64,000 nt of DNA, taken from Diaphorobacter caeni. Its GTDB lineage: Bacteria > Pseudomonadota > Gammaproteobacteria > Burkholderiales > Burkholderiaceae_C. Below the pieces are notes generated by a model, which had not been told where the DNA came from, ran no database searches, and saw nothing but the letters and a program-made list of their open reading frames with translations. The stretch spans positions 186,001 through 250,000 of the forward strand of contig NZ_JADKYZ010000003.1 of assembly GCF_015354245.1 (NCBI RefSeq), in the 5' to 3' direction. Shown here piece by piece: positions 53,797 through 61,945 of the stretch (positions within the stretch are counted from its first letter, which is position 1; every line of letters begins with the position of its first letter). The translations under genes were made by a program, and so were the position numbers.

Positions 53797-55270
53797 ATCC
53801 GCACAACACCCACTGTCGGCCCCGCTGCACGGGTTCTGGGAACTGGTGCACGGCCCGCTCGCGCACTGGGCCGCATCGACACCCAACGCGATCGCGCTGC
53901 AAAACGAGTCCCGCAGCTTGAGCTTTGCGCAACTGCATGACGAAGTGAACGCGCGTCGCGCCGACATCACCAGCCGCCGCGCTCCCTCCATGCTGCTGCT
54001 CAACAGCGCGCGCGGAACGCTGGAATGCGTGATCGATTTTCTGGCCATCGTCGCGAGCGGGCGCTGCGCGGCAGTGTCCGACCCCGAATGGCCGCAGAGC
54101 GTACACGGGCAGGTCTGCGCCTGCATGCCCGAAGCAGGTTGCGAACTGCACGAAGCCACGCCGCTCGCACCGTTCTACACCGGCTTCACCTCCGGCAGCA
54201 CCGGCGTACCCAAGGGCTTCATGCGTCACCATCGCTCGTGGACGGAGAGTTTTCGCGTGAGCGTCGCGGACTTCGGAGCCGTCGCTGCGCAGCGCGTGCT
54301 CGCGCCAGGGCGCATGTCGCATTCCCTGTTCCTGTTCGGCGTGATGCATGGTCTGTGGTGCGGCGCGGGCGCGATCGTGCAGGAGAAATTTTCGGCGCTG
54401 CGCTGCCTGCAGCGGCTGGGCGATGGCGCTGCACCCGTGCTCGTCGCGGTACCGAGCCAGTTGCTGCTGATGCTGCAATGGGCCGAGCAGCGTGCCCTGC
54501 AGCCCATCAAGGGCGTGCAGCTCATCCAGATCAGCGGTGCACGCTGGATGCGCTCGCGGACACCCGCGCTCCAGGCGCTGTTCCCCAACGCGCGGATCGT
54601 CGAGTTCTACGGCGCGTCAGAAGCCAGCTACATCGCCTGGATGGATGCCGATGCAAACGCGCCCGCCTCCGCCGTCGGCAGGCCGTTCAGCAACGTGGAA
54701 CTGGCGATCCGCAGCGCATCTGAGCAGGCTCACGACAACGCCGTCGGCAACCACGGCACAGGGCTGATCTACCTGCGCAGCCCCATGGTCTTCATGGACT
54801 ATGTCGGCCAGAACGTGGACCGCACCGGTGTGCTGCGCGACGGCGACTGGCTCTCGGTGCGCGACATGGGGCACATCGGTGCGGATGGCTTGTTGCACCT
54901 CGCGGGGCGCGAAAGCCGCATGATCGTCACGCGAGGCAAGAACCTGTTTCCCGAAGAGCTCGAAGACCTGCTGCAATCCCACTCGGCCATCGCGCGCGCG
55001 TCGATACTCGGTGTGCCGGATGCTCTGCGCGGCATGCTGATCCATGCGGTCGTGCAATGGCGCGATGGTGCCGGGCAGCCGCCATCCGTACGCGATCTGT
55101 CGCAATGGCTGGGCAACCGCAGCGAGAGCTTCAAGCATCCACGCACATGGTGGACCGCCAGCGAATGGCCGCAGACCAGCAGCGGCAAGACGGATCACCG
55201 CGCGATTGCCAGCCTCGTGCACCAGCAGCTGAGTGGAAGCGCCACCCCGCTGTTGCCATGGCTTTCGTGA
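53789..55270 (+). CDS. Acyl-CoA synthetase/AMP-dependent ligase in the biotin operon
   Basis: A 493-residue ANL-superfamily enzyme. The P-loop is TSGSTGVPKG (~residue 132). Later motifs are FYGASEAS, the hinge region GDWLSVRDMG and GRESRMIVTRGKNLFPEELE, and the C-terminal SSGKTD with the expected catalytic Lys. It would activate a carboxylic acid as an acyl-adenylate and load CoA. Start at the GTG at 53789, overlapping bioY; it overlaps the thiolase start too. Bacillus subtilis has a comparable arrangement (bioY-like yhfU with yhfT ligase and yhfS thiolase). Pimelate or another biotin-related acid is a possible substrate. Confidence 0.82.
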   Translation: MPESAQHPLSAPLHGFWELVHGPLAHWAASTPNAIALQNESRSLSFAQLHDEVNARRADITSRRAPSMLLLNSARGTLECVIDFLAIVASGRCAAVSDPEWPQSVHGQVCACMPEAGCELHEATPLAPFYTGFTSGSTGVPKGFMRHHRSWTESFRVSVADFGAVAAQRVLAPGRMSHSLFLFGVMHGLWCGAGAIVQEKFSALRCLQRLGDGAAPVLVAVPSQLLLMLQWAEQRALQPIKGVQLIQISGARWMRSRTPALQALFPNARIVEFYGASEASYIAWMDADANAPASAVGRPFSNVELAIRSASEQAHDNAVGNHGTGLIYLRSPMVFMDYVGQNVDRTGVLRDGDWLSVRDMGHIGADGLLHLAGRESRMIVTRGKNLFPEELEDLLQSHSAIARASILGVPDALRGMLIHAVVQWRDGAGQPPSVRDLSQWLGNRSESFKHPRTWWTASEWPQTSSGKTDHRAIASLVHQQLSGSATPLLPWLS

Positions 55271-56487
55271 CCCGTCCCACATCCCCCGCACCGATGACGC
55301 CAGCGATTCTTTCCTGGGCACGCAGCCCCATCGCTCCCAAGGGCGGGGCCTTCAATGCGCTGCTGCCCCACGAGATCGCCACACCGATCGTTCATGCGCT
55401 GCTCGCGCGGGCGAATCTGAGCGCCGACAAAGTCGACGCCGTGGTGCTTGGCAATGCGATGGGCGCTGGCGGCAATCCCGCGCGGATGACGGCTCTCGCG
55501 GCGGGGCTGCCCGAAGCCTGTGCGGCGTTCAGCATCGACAGCCAGTGCTGCGCCGGACTCGACGCGATCGCGCTGAGTGCGGGTCTGATCGCATCAGGAC
55601 AAGCGGACGTGGTCATCGCCGGAGGTGTCGAGGCATGGAGCCGCGCCCCCATTCGGCAGACCAGACCGCTGCTGCCCTCCGACAGTCCGACCACCTACGA
55701 ACGCCCCGCCTTCGCGCCCGATCCCGCACAGGACCCCGACCTGCTTGAGGCCGCCAGCGAACATGCGTGGGAGCGACGGTTCAGCCGCGCGCAGCAGGAG
55801 GCCTATGCCCTGCTCAGCCACGAGCGGGCATTGCGAGCACAACAAGGCTCGCATCTTCACGAACTGGTCGCGCTGGCGGGCCGTGACTGTGACCTGTACC
55901 CGCGCGCCATCGATCCCGCTCGCGCCGCGCGCATGCCGGTGATCGCACACGCCAAAGCGGATGTGCAGCGGCAATTCGGCCTGAGCGCCCTCACCGTCTC
56001 CGCCAAGGCCGACGGCGCGGCGCTGGTGCTGCTGGCCTCCGCGCAAACCTGCGAACGCCTCGGCATCCGCGCGCCCGCGCGCTGGCTGGCCAGCGCCAGC
56101 GTGGGCGGAGACTCCCGCATGCCAATGACGGCTGCGGCCTCGGCCGCTCAGGCGGTAATGCAGCGGTACTCGCGGCAGCTCGCGATGGCTCCGCTGCAAG
56201 CCCGCGATCTGCATGCCATCGAACTGCACGATGCGTTTGCGGCACAGGGCCTGTCGTTCTGCGAAGACCTCGGGATCGCCCCGCAGGACATCAACGCACA
56301 TGGAGGTGGGCTCGCGCGCGGTCACCCCATCGGTGCATCGGGCGCCGTGGCGCTGGTCAGCCTGCTGAACACGCTCCATATGAAGGGTGCCGACGACACG
56401 ACGCAACTTCGCATGGGCCTGGCCGCCATCGCGGGTGCAGGTGGACTGGGCGCGGCCTGCATGGTGCAGATGGGAAATCCGAAATGA
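55258..56487 (+). CDS. Thiolase-family protein lacking the second active-site cysteine
   Basis: A 409-residue thiolase-fold protein. The nucleophile Cys97 (SQCCAGLDA) and the HGGGLARGHPIGASGA segment with its catalytic His are present. The second Cys, normally in a C-x-G-G-G motif near the C-terminus, is replaced by Ala392 (LAAIAGAGGLG). The NEAF position reads HDAF, so the HDCF-type Cys of SCP2 thiolases is also missing. It may not catalyse normal condensation. The start at 55258 overlaps the ligase by 13 bases and its stop overlaps the nitroreductase ATG. Confidence 0.82.
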   Translation: MAFVTRPTSPAPMTPAILSWARSPIAPKGGAFNALLPHEIATPIVHALLARANLSADKVDAVVLGNAMGAGGNPARMTALAAGLPEACAAFSIDSQCCAGLDAIALSAGLIASGQADVVIAGGVEAWSRAPIRQTRPLLPSDSPTTYERPAFAPDPAQDPDLLEAASEHAWERRFSRAQQEAYALLSHERALRAQQGSHLHELVALAGRDCDLYPRAIDPARAARMPVIAHAKADVQRQFGLSALTVSAKADGAALVLLASAQTCERLGIRAPARWLASASVGGDSRMPMTAAASAAQAVMQRYSRQLAMAPLQARDLHAIELHDAFAAQGLSFCEDLGIAPQDINAHGGGLARGHPIGASGAVALVSLLNTLHMKGADDTTQLRMGLAAIAGAGGLGAACMVQMGNPK

Positions 56488-57242
56488 CTGAATCCAACGA
56501 ACCAAACACCGTCGACCTGCGCCTGCAGTTTCTGCACCAGCGCCGCTCGATTCGCGCGTTCACCCACCAAGCGGTGAGCCGGACGCTGCTCGCGCAGCTT
56601 CTCCAGGCCGCGCGCGCCGCACCCAGTGGTGCGAATCTTCAGCCCGGGAAATTCATCGAGGTGATCGGTGCCGCACGCAGCGCCTTGACCGATGCGCTGA
56701 TGCGCAACCGCGAGGAGCTCGTGGAGGAGCGCGAAGACTACGGCTATTTTCCCCGGCCCATGCCCATGCAGCTGCGCAAGCGCCAGGTGGCGGCCGCGCA
56801 GGCGCTGTATGGCGCGCTCGGCATCGCACGTGATGATGCGGCGGGTCGCGACGAGCAGTTCGCCCGCAATTTCCGCTTCTTCGACGCCCCGGTCGCGCTC
56901 ATCGCAACCATCGACGCGAGCTTTGGCGAAGGCGGCTACATGGATCTCGGAATGGCGCTGCATGGTCTGCAGTTGGCGGCATCGGCCGTCGGCATGGGCA
57001 GTTGCGCGATTGGCGCGATGGCATCGCATGCGGACACGATACGCGAGGTGCTGCAGTTGCCCGCCGACCAGCACATCGTCTGCGGCATCGCACTCGGCTG
57101 GCCCGACGAGACGGCTCCCGTGAACCGGACAAGAACGAGCCGATTGCCGCTGGATGTGTATCTGGAACAACGATCCGGACCACACGATCACCTCGCAGCG
57201 ATTTCGGCGCGTCGTCCTACAAATGAAACCAACACCCAATAG
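56484..57242 (+). CDS. Nitroreductase-family flavoprotein
   Basis: A 252-residue protein with the FMN-binding start FLHQRRSIRAFTHQAV, APSGANLQP and a C-terminal GMGSCAIGA segment. The family uses FMN and NAD(P)H to reduce nitro groups, quinones or enones, and includes flavin-destroying and dehydrogenase members. Translationally coupled to the thiolase gene (ATGA). The last ~40 residues are polar and not family-like. In this operon a redox step on an acyl intermediate is possible. Confidence 0.82.
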   Translation: MTESNEPNTVDLRLQFLHQRRSIRAFTHQAVSRTLLAQLLQAARAAPSGANLQPGKFIEVIGAARSALTDALMRNREELVEEREDYGYFPRPMPMQLRKRQVAAAQALYGALGIARDDAAGRDEQFARNFRFFDAPVALIATIDASFGEGGYMDLGMALHGLQLAASAVGMGSCAIGAMASHADTIREVLQLPADQHIVCGIALGWPDETAPVNRTRTSRLPLDVYLEQRSGPHDHLAAISARRPTNETNTQ

Positions 57243-57297
57243 TTAGGAATTGACTATTGACCATTTGGTAAATAAAAAGACCGGGCGAGCCCCGATC

Positions 57298-57996
57298 TCA
57301 GGGCACAAAAACCAGCCCCTTGCCGAACACCGCGCGCACAGGAAGCATGAGTTGCGTGCCCGCCAGCGTCTTGCGGCGCAGGCGCATCAGCGAGGACTCG
57401 ATGCGATGGAAACCGTCTTCCGCCTCGGCATGCCCCATCGCCTTGACCAGATTGGTCTTGGACACCATGCCGCCATTGGCCGCCATCAGGCACTCGAGCA
57501 ACTCGCACTCGCGGCTGGTCAGGCGGATGGTCTTCTGGTTCGGAGCGATCAGGCGCGGCACGCTGAGGTCCAGACGCCAGGAGTTCTGCTGCTCGGCGTT
57601 GGTGACGCGCATCTCCAACTGGCGCAACTGGGCACGGATACCGGCCACCAGCTCGGCCAGCGACAAAGGCTTGATGAAATACTGCAGCGCTCCCGCATCC
57701 AGACTCGCCACCCGCGCACCGGAATTGGCGTGCTGTGACAGCACGATGGCAGGAATGCGTTGCGCAACCAGCCTGCGGATCAGCGCCAAGCCCGGATCCA
57801 CGCCGAGATCGAGATCGATGATGACCAGATCGGCCTTCTCCTTGAGCAGGCCGATGTAGAAATCTTCAATCGAATTTGCCCCCCAAGTCGTATAGCCTGA
57901 CTCTTCAAGGAAGCGACACACCTGCATGCGATGTGTTTCATCACCGTCTACGACTGCGATAGTGAACTTGACTGATGATGTGAGAATTTGTTGCAT
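57298..57996 (-). CDS. Orphan OmpR-type response regulator with an altered acidic pocket
   Basis: A 232-residue two-domain protein. The receiver (residues ~10-125) has the phosphoacceptor Asp61 (VIIDLDLG), a Ser in place of Thr (VLSQHA) and Lys in YFIKPLS. The usual adjacent acidic pair is D17-G18-D19, so one expected acid is Gly. The C-terminal winged helix contains LTSRECELLECLMAANGGMVSKTNLV and RIESSLMRLRRKT. No histidine kinase is adjacent. I start at the ATG at 57996; an extension to 58035 is in frame. Confidence 0.85.
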   Translation of the reverse strand: MQQILTSSVKFTIAVVDGDETHRMQVCRFLEESGYTTWGANSIEDFYIGLLKEKADLVIIDLDLGVDPGLALIRRLVAQRIPAIVLSQHANSGARVASLDAGALQYFIKPLSLAELVAGIRAQLRQLEMRVTNAEQQNSWRLDLSVPRLIAPNQKTIRLTSRECELLECLMAANGGMVSKTNLVKAMGHAEAEDGFHRIESSLMRLRRKTLAGTQLMLPVRAVFGKGLVFVP

Positions 57997-58089
57997 ATTG
58001 AAACCACAAGTTTTGCAAATTTTCGCCATCAACATGTCTTTGCGCCATGCACAAAAACACTTAGTCGCTCACAATGTGTATTTCATTGC

Positions 58090-58148
58090 TACAGTATATT
58101 GTAAATAATTGTTATTCGATTATTGCCGGAATTCTACAATTACTGTAG
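58090..58148. promoter_or_regulatory. AT-rich region with two small inverted repeats
   Basis: TACAGTATATTGTA (58090-58103, near-palindrome) and CTACA-N5-TGTAG (58134-58148) lie upstream of the response regulator gene in the most AT-rich stretch of this end of the window. They may be sites for that regulator. Confidence 0.35.
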
Positions 58149-58199
58149 TTAATCGCAACTCATTCCGATCATTGAGAAAGCTCTTGATAAACACCAAAA

Positions 58200-58226
58200 C
58201 CAGCCACCAAGGCGCACGGTGGCTGG
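58200..58226 (-). terminator. Terminator after metQ
   Basis: CCAGCCACC (58200-58208) pairs with GGTGGCTGG (58218-58226). On the minus strand it is followed by TTTTGGTGTTT, 12 bases after the metQ stop. Confidence 0.8.
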
Positions 58227-58237
58227 ATTCTTCACGT

Positions 58238-59041
58238 TCAGAATGCGGAGATGACAGAGCCCTTGAATTGGGTCTCGATAAACTTACGGACGTCTTCTGA
58301 GTGATAGGCGTTGATTAATTTGCCAACCCAGGCCTTGCCCTTGTCCGCATCTCGAATGACAAGAATATTTACATATGGATTTTTTGCGGATTCGAGAGCA
58401 ATTGAGTCCGTTTTCGGATTCAGGCCAGCCGAGATGGCGAAGTTGGTGTTGATCGCCGAGGCATCGAGGTCATCCAGCGAGCGCGGCAGCTGAGCGGCAT
58501 CCAGTTCGACGAAGCGCAGCTTCTTGGGGTTGGAGACCACATCCAGCGGCGTGGCCTTGAGGCCCGCGTTTTCCTTCAGCTTGACCAGCCCGAGCGACTG
58601 CAGGAGCAGCAGCACGCGGCCGCCGTTGGTCGGATCGTTCGGAATGCCGAACTTCGAGCCTGGCTGCAGGTCTTCCAGCTTCTTGATCTTCTTGGAATAG
58701 ATGCCGATGGGGAAATTCACCGTGTCGGCGGCCCAGCTGATCTTGTAGCCACGGTCCTTGACCTGAGCGTCCAGATACGGGCGATGCTGGTAACTGTTGG
58801 CATCCAGTTCGCCTGCGGACAAGGCCGCATTAGGCTGCACGTAGTCGCCGAATTCGATGACCTGGATCTTGAGGCCGTCCTTCTCGGCGACCTTCTTGAC
58901 GTGCTCCATGATCTGCGCGTGCGGGCCAGCGGTCACGCCGATCTTGATGGAGGTCTTTTCCTGCGCGAAGGCCGAGCCGCCGAAGGCGGCAGCAGCGGCC
59001 AGCGCGAAGGTCGATTGAAGAAGAATGCGTTTGGAGAACAT
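58238..59041 (-). CDS. metQ: MetQ/NlpA-family methionine-binding protein
   Basis: A 267-residue periplasmic protein with the NlpA features IKIGVTAGPHAQIMEHVKKVAEKDGLKIQVIEF and LNANSYQHRPYL-like ELDANSYQHRPYL. The signal peptide ends AFA-QEK with no lipobox Cys, so it is soluble rather than a lipoprotein. It delivers D- or L-methionine to MetNI. Start at the ATG at 59041. The metI gene lies 4.7 kb away on the same strand. Confidence 0.9.
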   Translation of the reverse strand: MFSKRILLQSTFALAAAAAFGGSAFAQEKTSIKIGVTAGPHAQIMEHVKKVAEKDGLKIQVIEFGDYVQPNAALSAGELDANSYQHRPYLDAQVKDRGYKISWAADTVNFPIGIYSKKIKKLEDLQPGSKFGIPNDPTNGGRVLLLLQSLGLVKLKENAGLKATPLDVVSNPKKLRFVELDAAQLPRSLDDLDASAINTNFAISAGLNPKTDSIALESAKNPYVNILVIRDADKGKAWVGKLINAYHSEDVRKFIETQFKGSVISAF

Positions 59042-59090
59042 GGTGTTCAGCTTTCTGCCAAATGGAAAATGAAACCTCGCATCGTAATCC

Positions 59091-59108
59091 ATATCTGCGA
59101 CCAGATAT
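59091..59108 (-). promoter_or_regulatory. Perfect inverted repeat upstream of metQ
   Basis: ATATCTG-CGAC-CAGATAT lies 50 bases before the metQ start, a good position for an operator. The regulator is unknown. Confidence 0.5.
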
Positions 59109-59219
59109 AAGATTCCTTTTCCATATGCAAACAACCCCGAGTCCGATGGCCCGGCTCCCTACCCTGTCTACCGTGAACTTGCAATGCCAACTTCAGCCAT
59201 GTAATCCGAGTAAATAACC

Positions 59220-60320
59220 TCAAGTCCTCAGTGCCAGGTTGTTGAGCTTGTCCAGTCGCTCGGGCCAAGTGCCCTCCTCGGCAGACTGCAGCAGAATCCG
59301 CGTCCACGCGATCCAGGCGTCCCACTGCACACGCTTGTCCCATGCATTGCCCCACGCGCTGAAGCACTGCAGCGCACTTTGAGCGGCGCGCACGGCGTCC
59401 TCCTGACGGTCGGCCGAGAGATAGACCTGCGCCAGCACCATTTGCGGCTCCCCCACCCAGGGATTCATGCGCACCGCCTGCTCCAGCACGTTGGTCGCCA
59501 CATCAAGATCCACCAGCGGCTGATCGAGCTGGATCACCGACCAGTAGAGCGACGTCGCCGCCGCATCGCTCTCCTTGCTCACGCTCTGCGTGCATTGATC
59601 GAACACGGGCGGAATCGGCAGTTGGTTCTTCAGCCCCGGATGCTGCAGCGCCAGCCCCAGCTGCGAGAGCTGAGAGATCTTTCGGCTCGGCGGCCGCATA
59701 GGGCCAGGCCACAGCGACGCGGCCCAGTGCACGGCCTGCTTGCGCGAGATGTCGACGTTGGGCGAGCGCGAGTAGATCTCCTCCTGCCAGCTGAACCACT
59801 GCTCTATCGTGTCCGCCATGCTCACGATGATGAAGGTCGCCACCTCGCGCGGCGTGAGCTGCACGGTCGCGCGCGGCGCGGGGCCGTTGAGCTCGAGCTC
59901 CATGCCGCCATCGTCATCGAAGTCGCGCTCCAGCACCTTGTTGATGAACTGGCTGCGGCTCATGGTGCAGAACAGATGCACGAGGTGCTCCGCCTCCTCG
60001 CCCACCAAGTCCTGCAGGCGCGCACGCTCGGTGCGCGCGTCAAACTTCACCAGATCCACGAACGCGTTGCCGTAGACGCTGTGCAGCAGCCCGAGCAGCT
60101 GCACCTCATGCGGCTGGCGCCACAGCGCAAGCGAACGCGCCACGCCATAGAGATGGTGCCGGAAGGTGCCCGCCTTGTGCCAGTCCTGACCGACGCCACG
60201 CTCCAGCACCACTGGAAGCACGGGAGCGAGTTCAGGGTCCTGATGGATCCAGTTCTCGTCGAGCAATTGCTGCGCGCGATGAAAGAGTTGCGGGTCCAGA
60301 CGGTGCCATGGCATGGACAT
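59220..60320 (-). CDS. Hypothetical protein with an HD-like N-terminal half and TPR-like C-terminal half
   Basis: A 366-residue soluble protein. Residues ~35-130 have an HD-domain look (GTFRHHLYGVARSLALW, LLGLLHSVYGN, EAEHLVHLF), as in an uncharacterised family I recall as DUF6817. Residues ~255-365 contain helical pairs such as ATNVLEQAVRMNP and AVRAAQSALQCFSAWGNAW, typical of TPR repeats. The ATG at 60320 has AAGGAG about nine bases upstream. It is divergent from the first of two paralogous membrane proteins. Function unknown; nucleotide or phosphate chemistry is possible for HD-type folds. Confidence 0.6.
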   Translation of the reverse strand: MSMPWHRLDPQLFHRAQQLLDENWIHQDPELAPVLPVVLERGVGQDWHKAGTFRHHLYGVARSLALWRQPHEVQLLGLLHSVYGNAFVDLVKFDARTERARLQDLVGEEAEHLVHLFCTMSRSQFINKVLERDFDDDGGMELELNGPAPRATVQLTPREVATFIIVSMADTIEQWFSWQEEIYSRSPNVDISRKQAVHWAASLWPGPMRPPSRKISQLSQLGLALQHPGLKNQLPIPPVFDQCTQSVSKESDAAATSLYWSVIQLDQPLVDLDVATNVLEQAVRMNPWVGEPQMVLAQVYLSADRQEDAVRAAQSALQCFSAWGNAWDKRVQWDAWIAWTRILLQSAEEGTWPERLDKLNNLALRT

Positions 60321-60464
60321 GGGTGGGGCTCCTTGTTCGATGGGGGAATGCTCGAAACCTTGCACTATGCCCGCAAACCAACCGCGGCACATCGGGAAAA
60401 CTGCCACATGTCGCGGCACGGAACATCGCCTCGCCCGGACATGCCGTTGTGCGATATTCGGGCC

Positions 60465-61916
60465 ATGCGTTCCCTGATCAAACATGCGTTGCTGCTGGTA
60501 CTCACGCTGGGTCTCGTGCTGATCGCGCTGATCGTCGTCGCCAACTGGCGCGACGAACCACTGAGCACCTCGACCAAGGCACTGCTGTCGAGCTACAAGA
60601 CCCCGACCGAGGAACAGTTGCAGGACAACGGCTTTCTGATTCTTTCGGGCCTCGACGCGCCGCTGGATGATGCGGGCAGACAGTCTCCCGTCCAGAGCGC
60701 GATGCAGGCCGGAAGGCAGCGCCTTGACAACGAACTCGAGCGCAAGCAGTGGTTCGAGAAGACCCGCGGAAACCCGGCCGAAGCACCAGCGCCGTTTCAG
60801 CCCGAGTCGGCAATGAAGGCGTCAGACATACTTCCCGACGCGCTGCAATGCAAACCCGACCTCGCTCCGCGCTGCCATGAGTGGTATCTCAAGCATGCCG
60901 ACGCGCTCAGGCCCATGCTGGCCGCGCAGCAACCCTCGCTCATGCGTCTTGCGGCAGCCACCAAGGCCGAGCGCTTCGAGAGTTATTTTCCGCCCTACAT
61001 GGAGCAGCTCTTTCCGCCTTACCAGCATCTGGTGCGTATCCACGAGCTGCAACTGGCCCAAGCCAGCCTGCTCTGGCATCAGGGCCAGCAGGCCAAGGCA
61101 CTGGATCTGTTGGAGCAGAGCGACCGCCTTACCGAACGACTTGCGAGTGCCAGCAATCATCTGGTGGGCAACCTCGTCGCGCTGCAGATGCAGTACCGTC
61201 GACTTCGGTGGCTCAGCGATGTAGTGGCCACGTCCCGGTTCCCGATCTCCGCAGTCGCGCGTGAGCGAGTGCAGGTGCTGCTTGATGCTCCCATCGTTTC
61301 GATACGCAACGGACTCAACGGCGAAGCCGTCCTCATGGCCACCTTCATGGCCTCCATGACCGAAAGCTCGCAGGACTGGGCCGACATCACCACGATTGCC
61401 AGCGAAAAAAGCCAGGCGTGGAAGCGATGGCTGCGCGGAAAGCTGGACAGGGCCACCTATCTCCCGAACGAAACTTTGAACCAGCAGACCGAATGGTGGG
61501 CACAGTTCCTGCCGACGATCGACACCGATGCGCATGACTGGGATGCTGCATTGAGCAACGCGAACAATTCAGCGCAAGCCCTGAAAGAAGCTCGCACATC
61601 ATGGCTGGGCCTGCGCAACTACACGGGCAATCTGATTGCGGACGTCGGGACGCCCAACTATGCGGCGTATGTGCAGCGCAGGCACGACATCGAAGGCTTT
61701 CGCCGACTGGCATTGGTCCAGTTCAAGGCAAAAGCGCAGCACATATCTGCCGAAAAAATGCCGTCGTGGCTGCAGACCACGCCCGATGAACTGCGCGATC
61801 CCTACACGCTCAAGCCCATGCAATGGGACGCCACCAGCCAAAGCCTGATCTTCGAGGGCCGCGAAGCCCAGACGCAGAATCCCGGACGCTCCAAGACCTA
61901 TCGCATCCGATATTGA
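60465..61916 (+). CDS. Membrane-anchored protein of unknown function, paralogue 1
   Basis: A 483-residue protein with one N-terminal membrane helix (LLLVLTLGLVLIALIVVA) and a large, mostly helical periplasmic part. It shares with the next gene the segments ANWxDEPLS, NGFLILxGxDAP, a Cys pair (C-x7-C here, C-x6-C in the other), YLPNET, MQW and NPGxSxTYRI at the C-terminus. I recognise no domain. The ATG at 60465 begins the signal-anchor. Function unknown. Confidence 0.75.
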   Translation: MRSLIKHALLLVLTLGLVLIALIVVANWRDEPLSTSTKALLSSYKTPTEEQLQDNGFLILSGLDAPLDDAGRQSPVQSAMQAGRQRLDNELERKQWFEKTRGNPAEAPAPFQPESAMKASDILPDALQCKPDLAPRCHEWYLKHADALRPMLAAQQPSLMRLAAATKAERFESYFPPYMEQLFPPYQHLVRIHELQLAQASLLWHQGQQAKALDLLEQSDRLTERLASASNHLVGNLVALQMQYRRLRWLSDVVATSRFPISAVARERVQVLLDAPIVSIRNGLNGEAVLMATFMASMTESSQDWADITTIASEKSQAWKRWLRGKLDRATYLPNETLNQQTEWWAQFLPTIDTDAHDWDAALSNANNSAQALKEARTSWLGLRNYTGNLIADVGTPNYAAYVQRRHDIEGFRRLALVQFKAKAQHISAEKMPSWLQTTPDELRDPYTLKPMQWDATSQSLIFEGREAQTQNPGRSKTYRIRY

Positions 61917-61945
61917 CCCGATATTGACGCCCTGAAAGGCACCTC

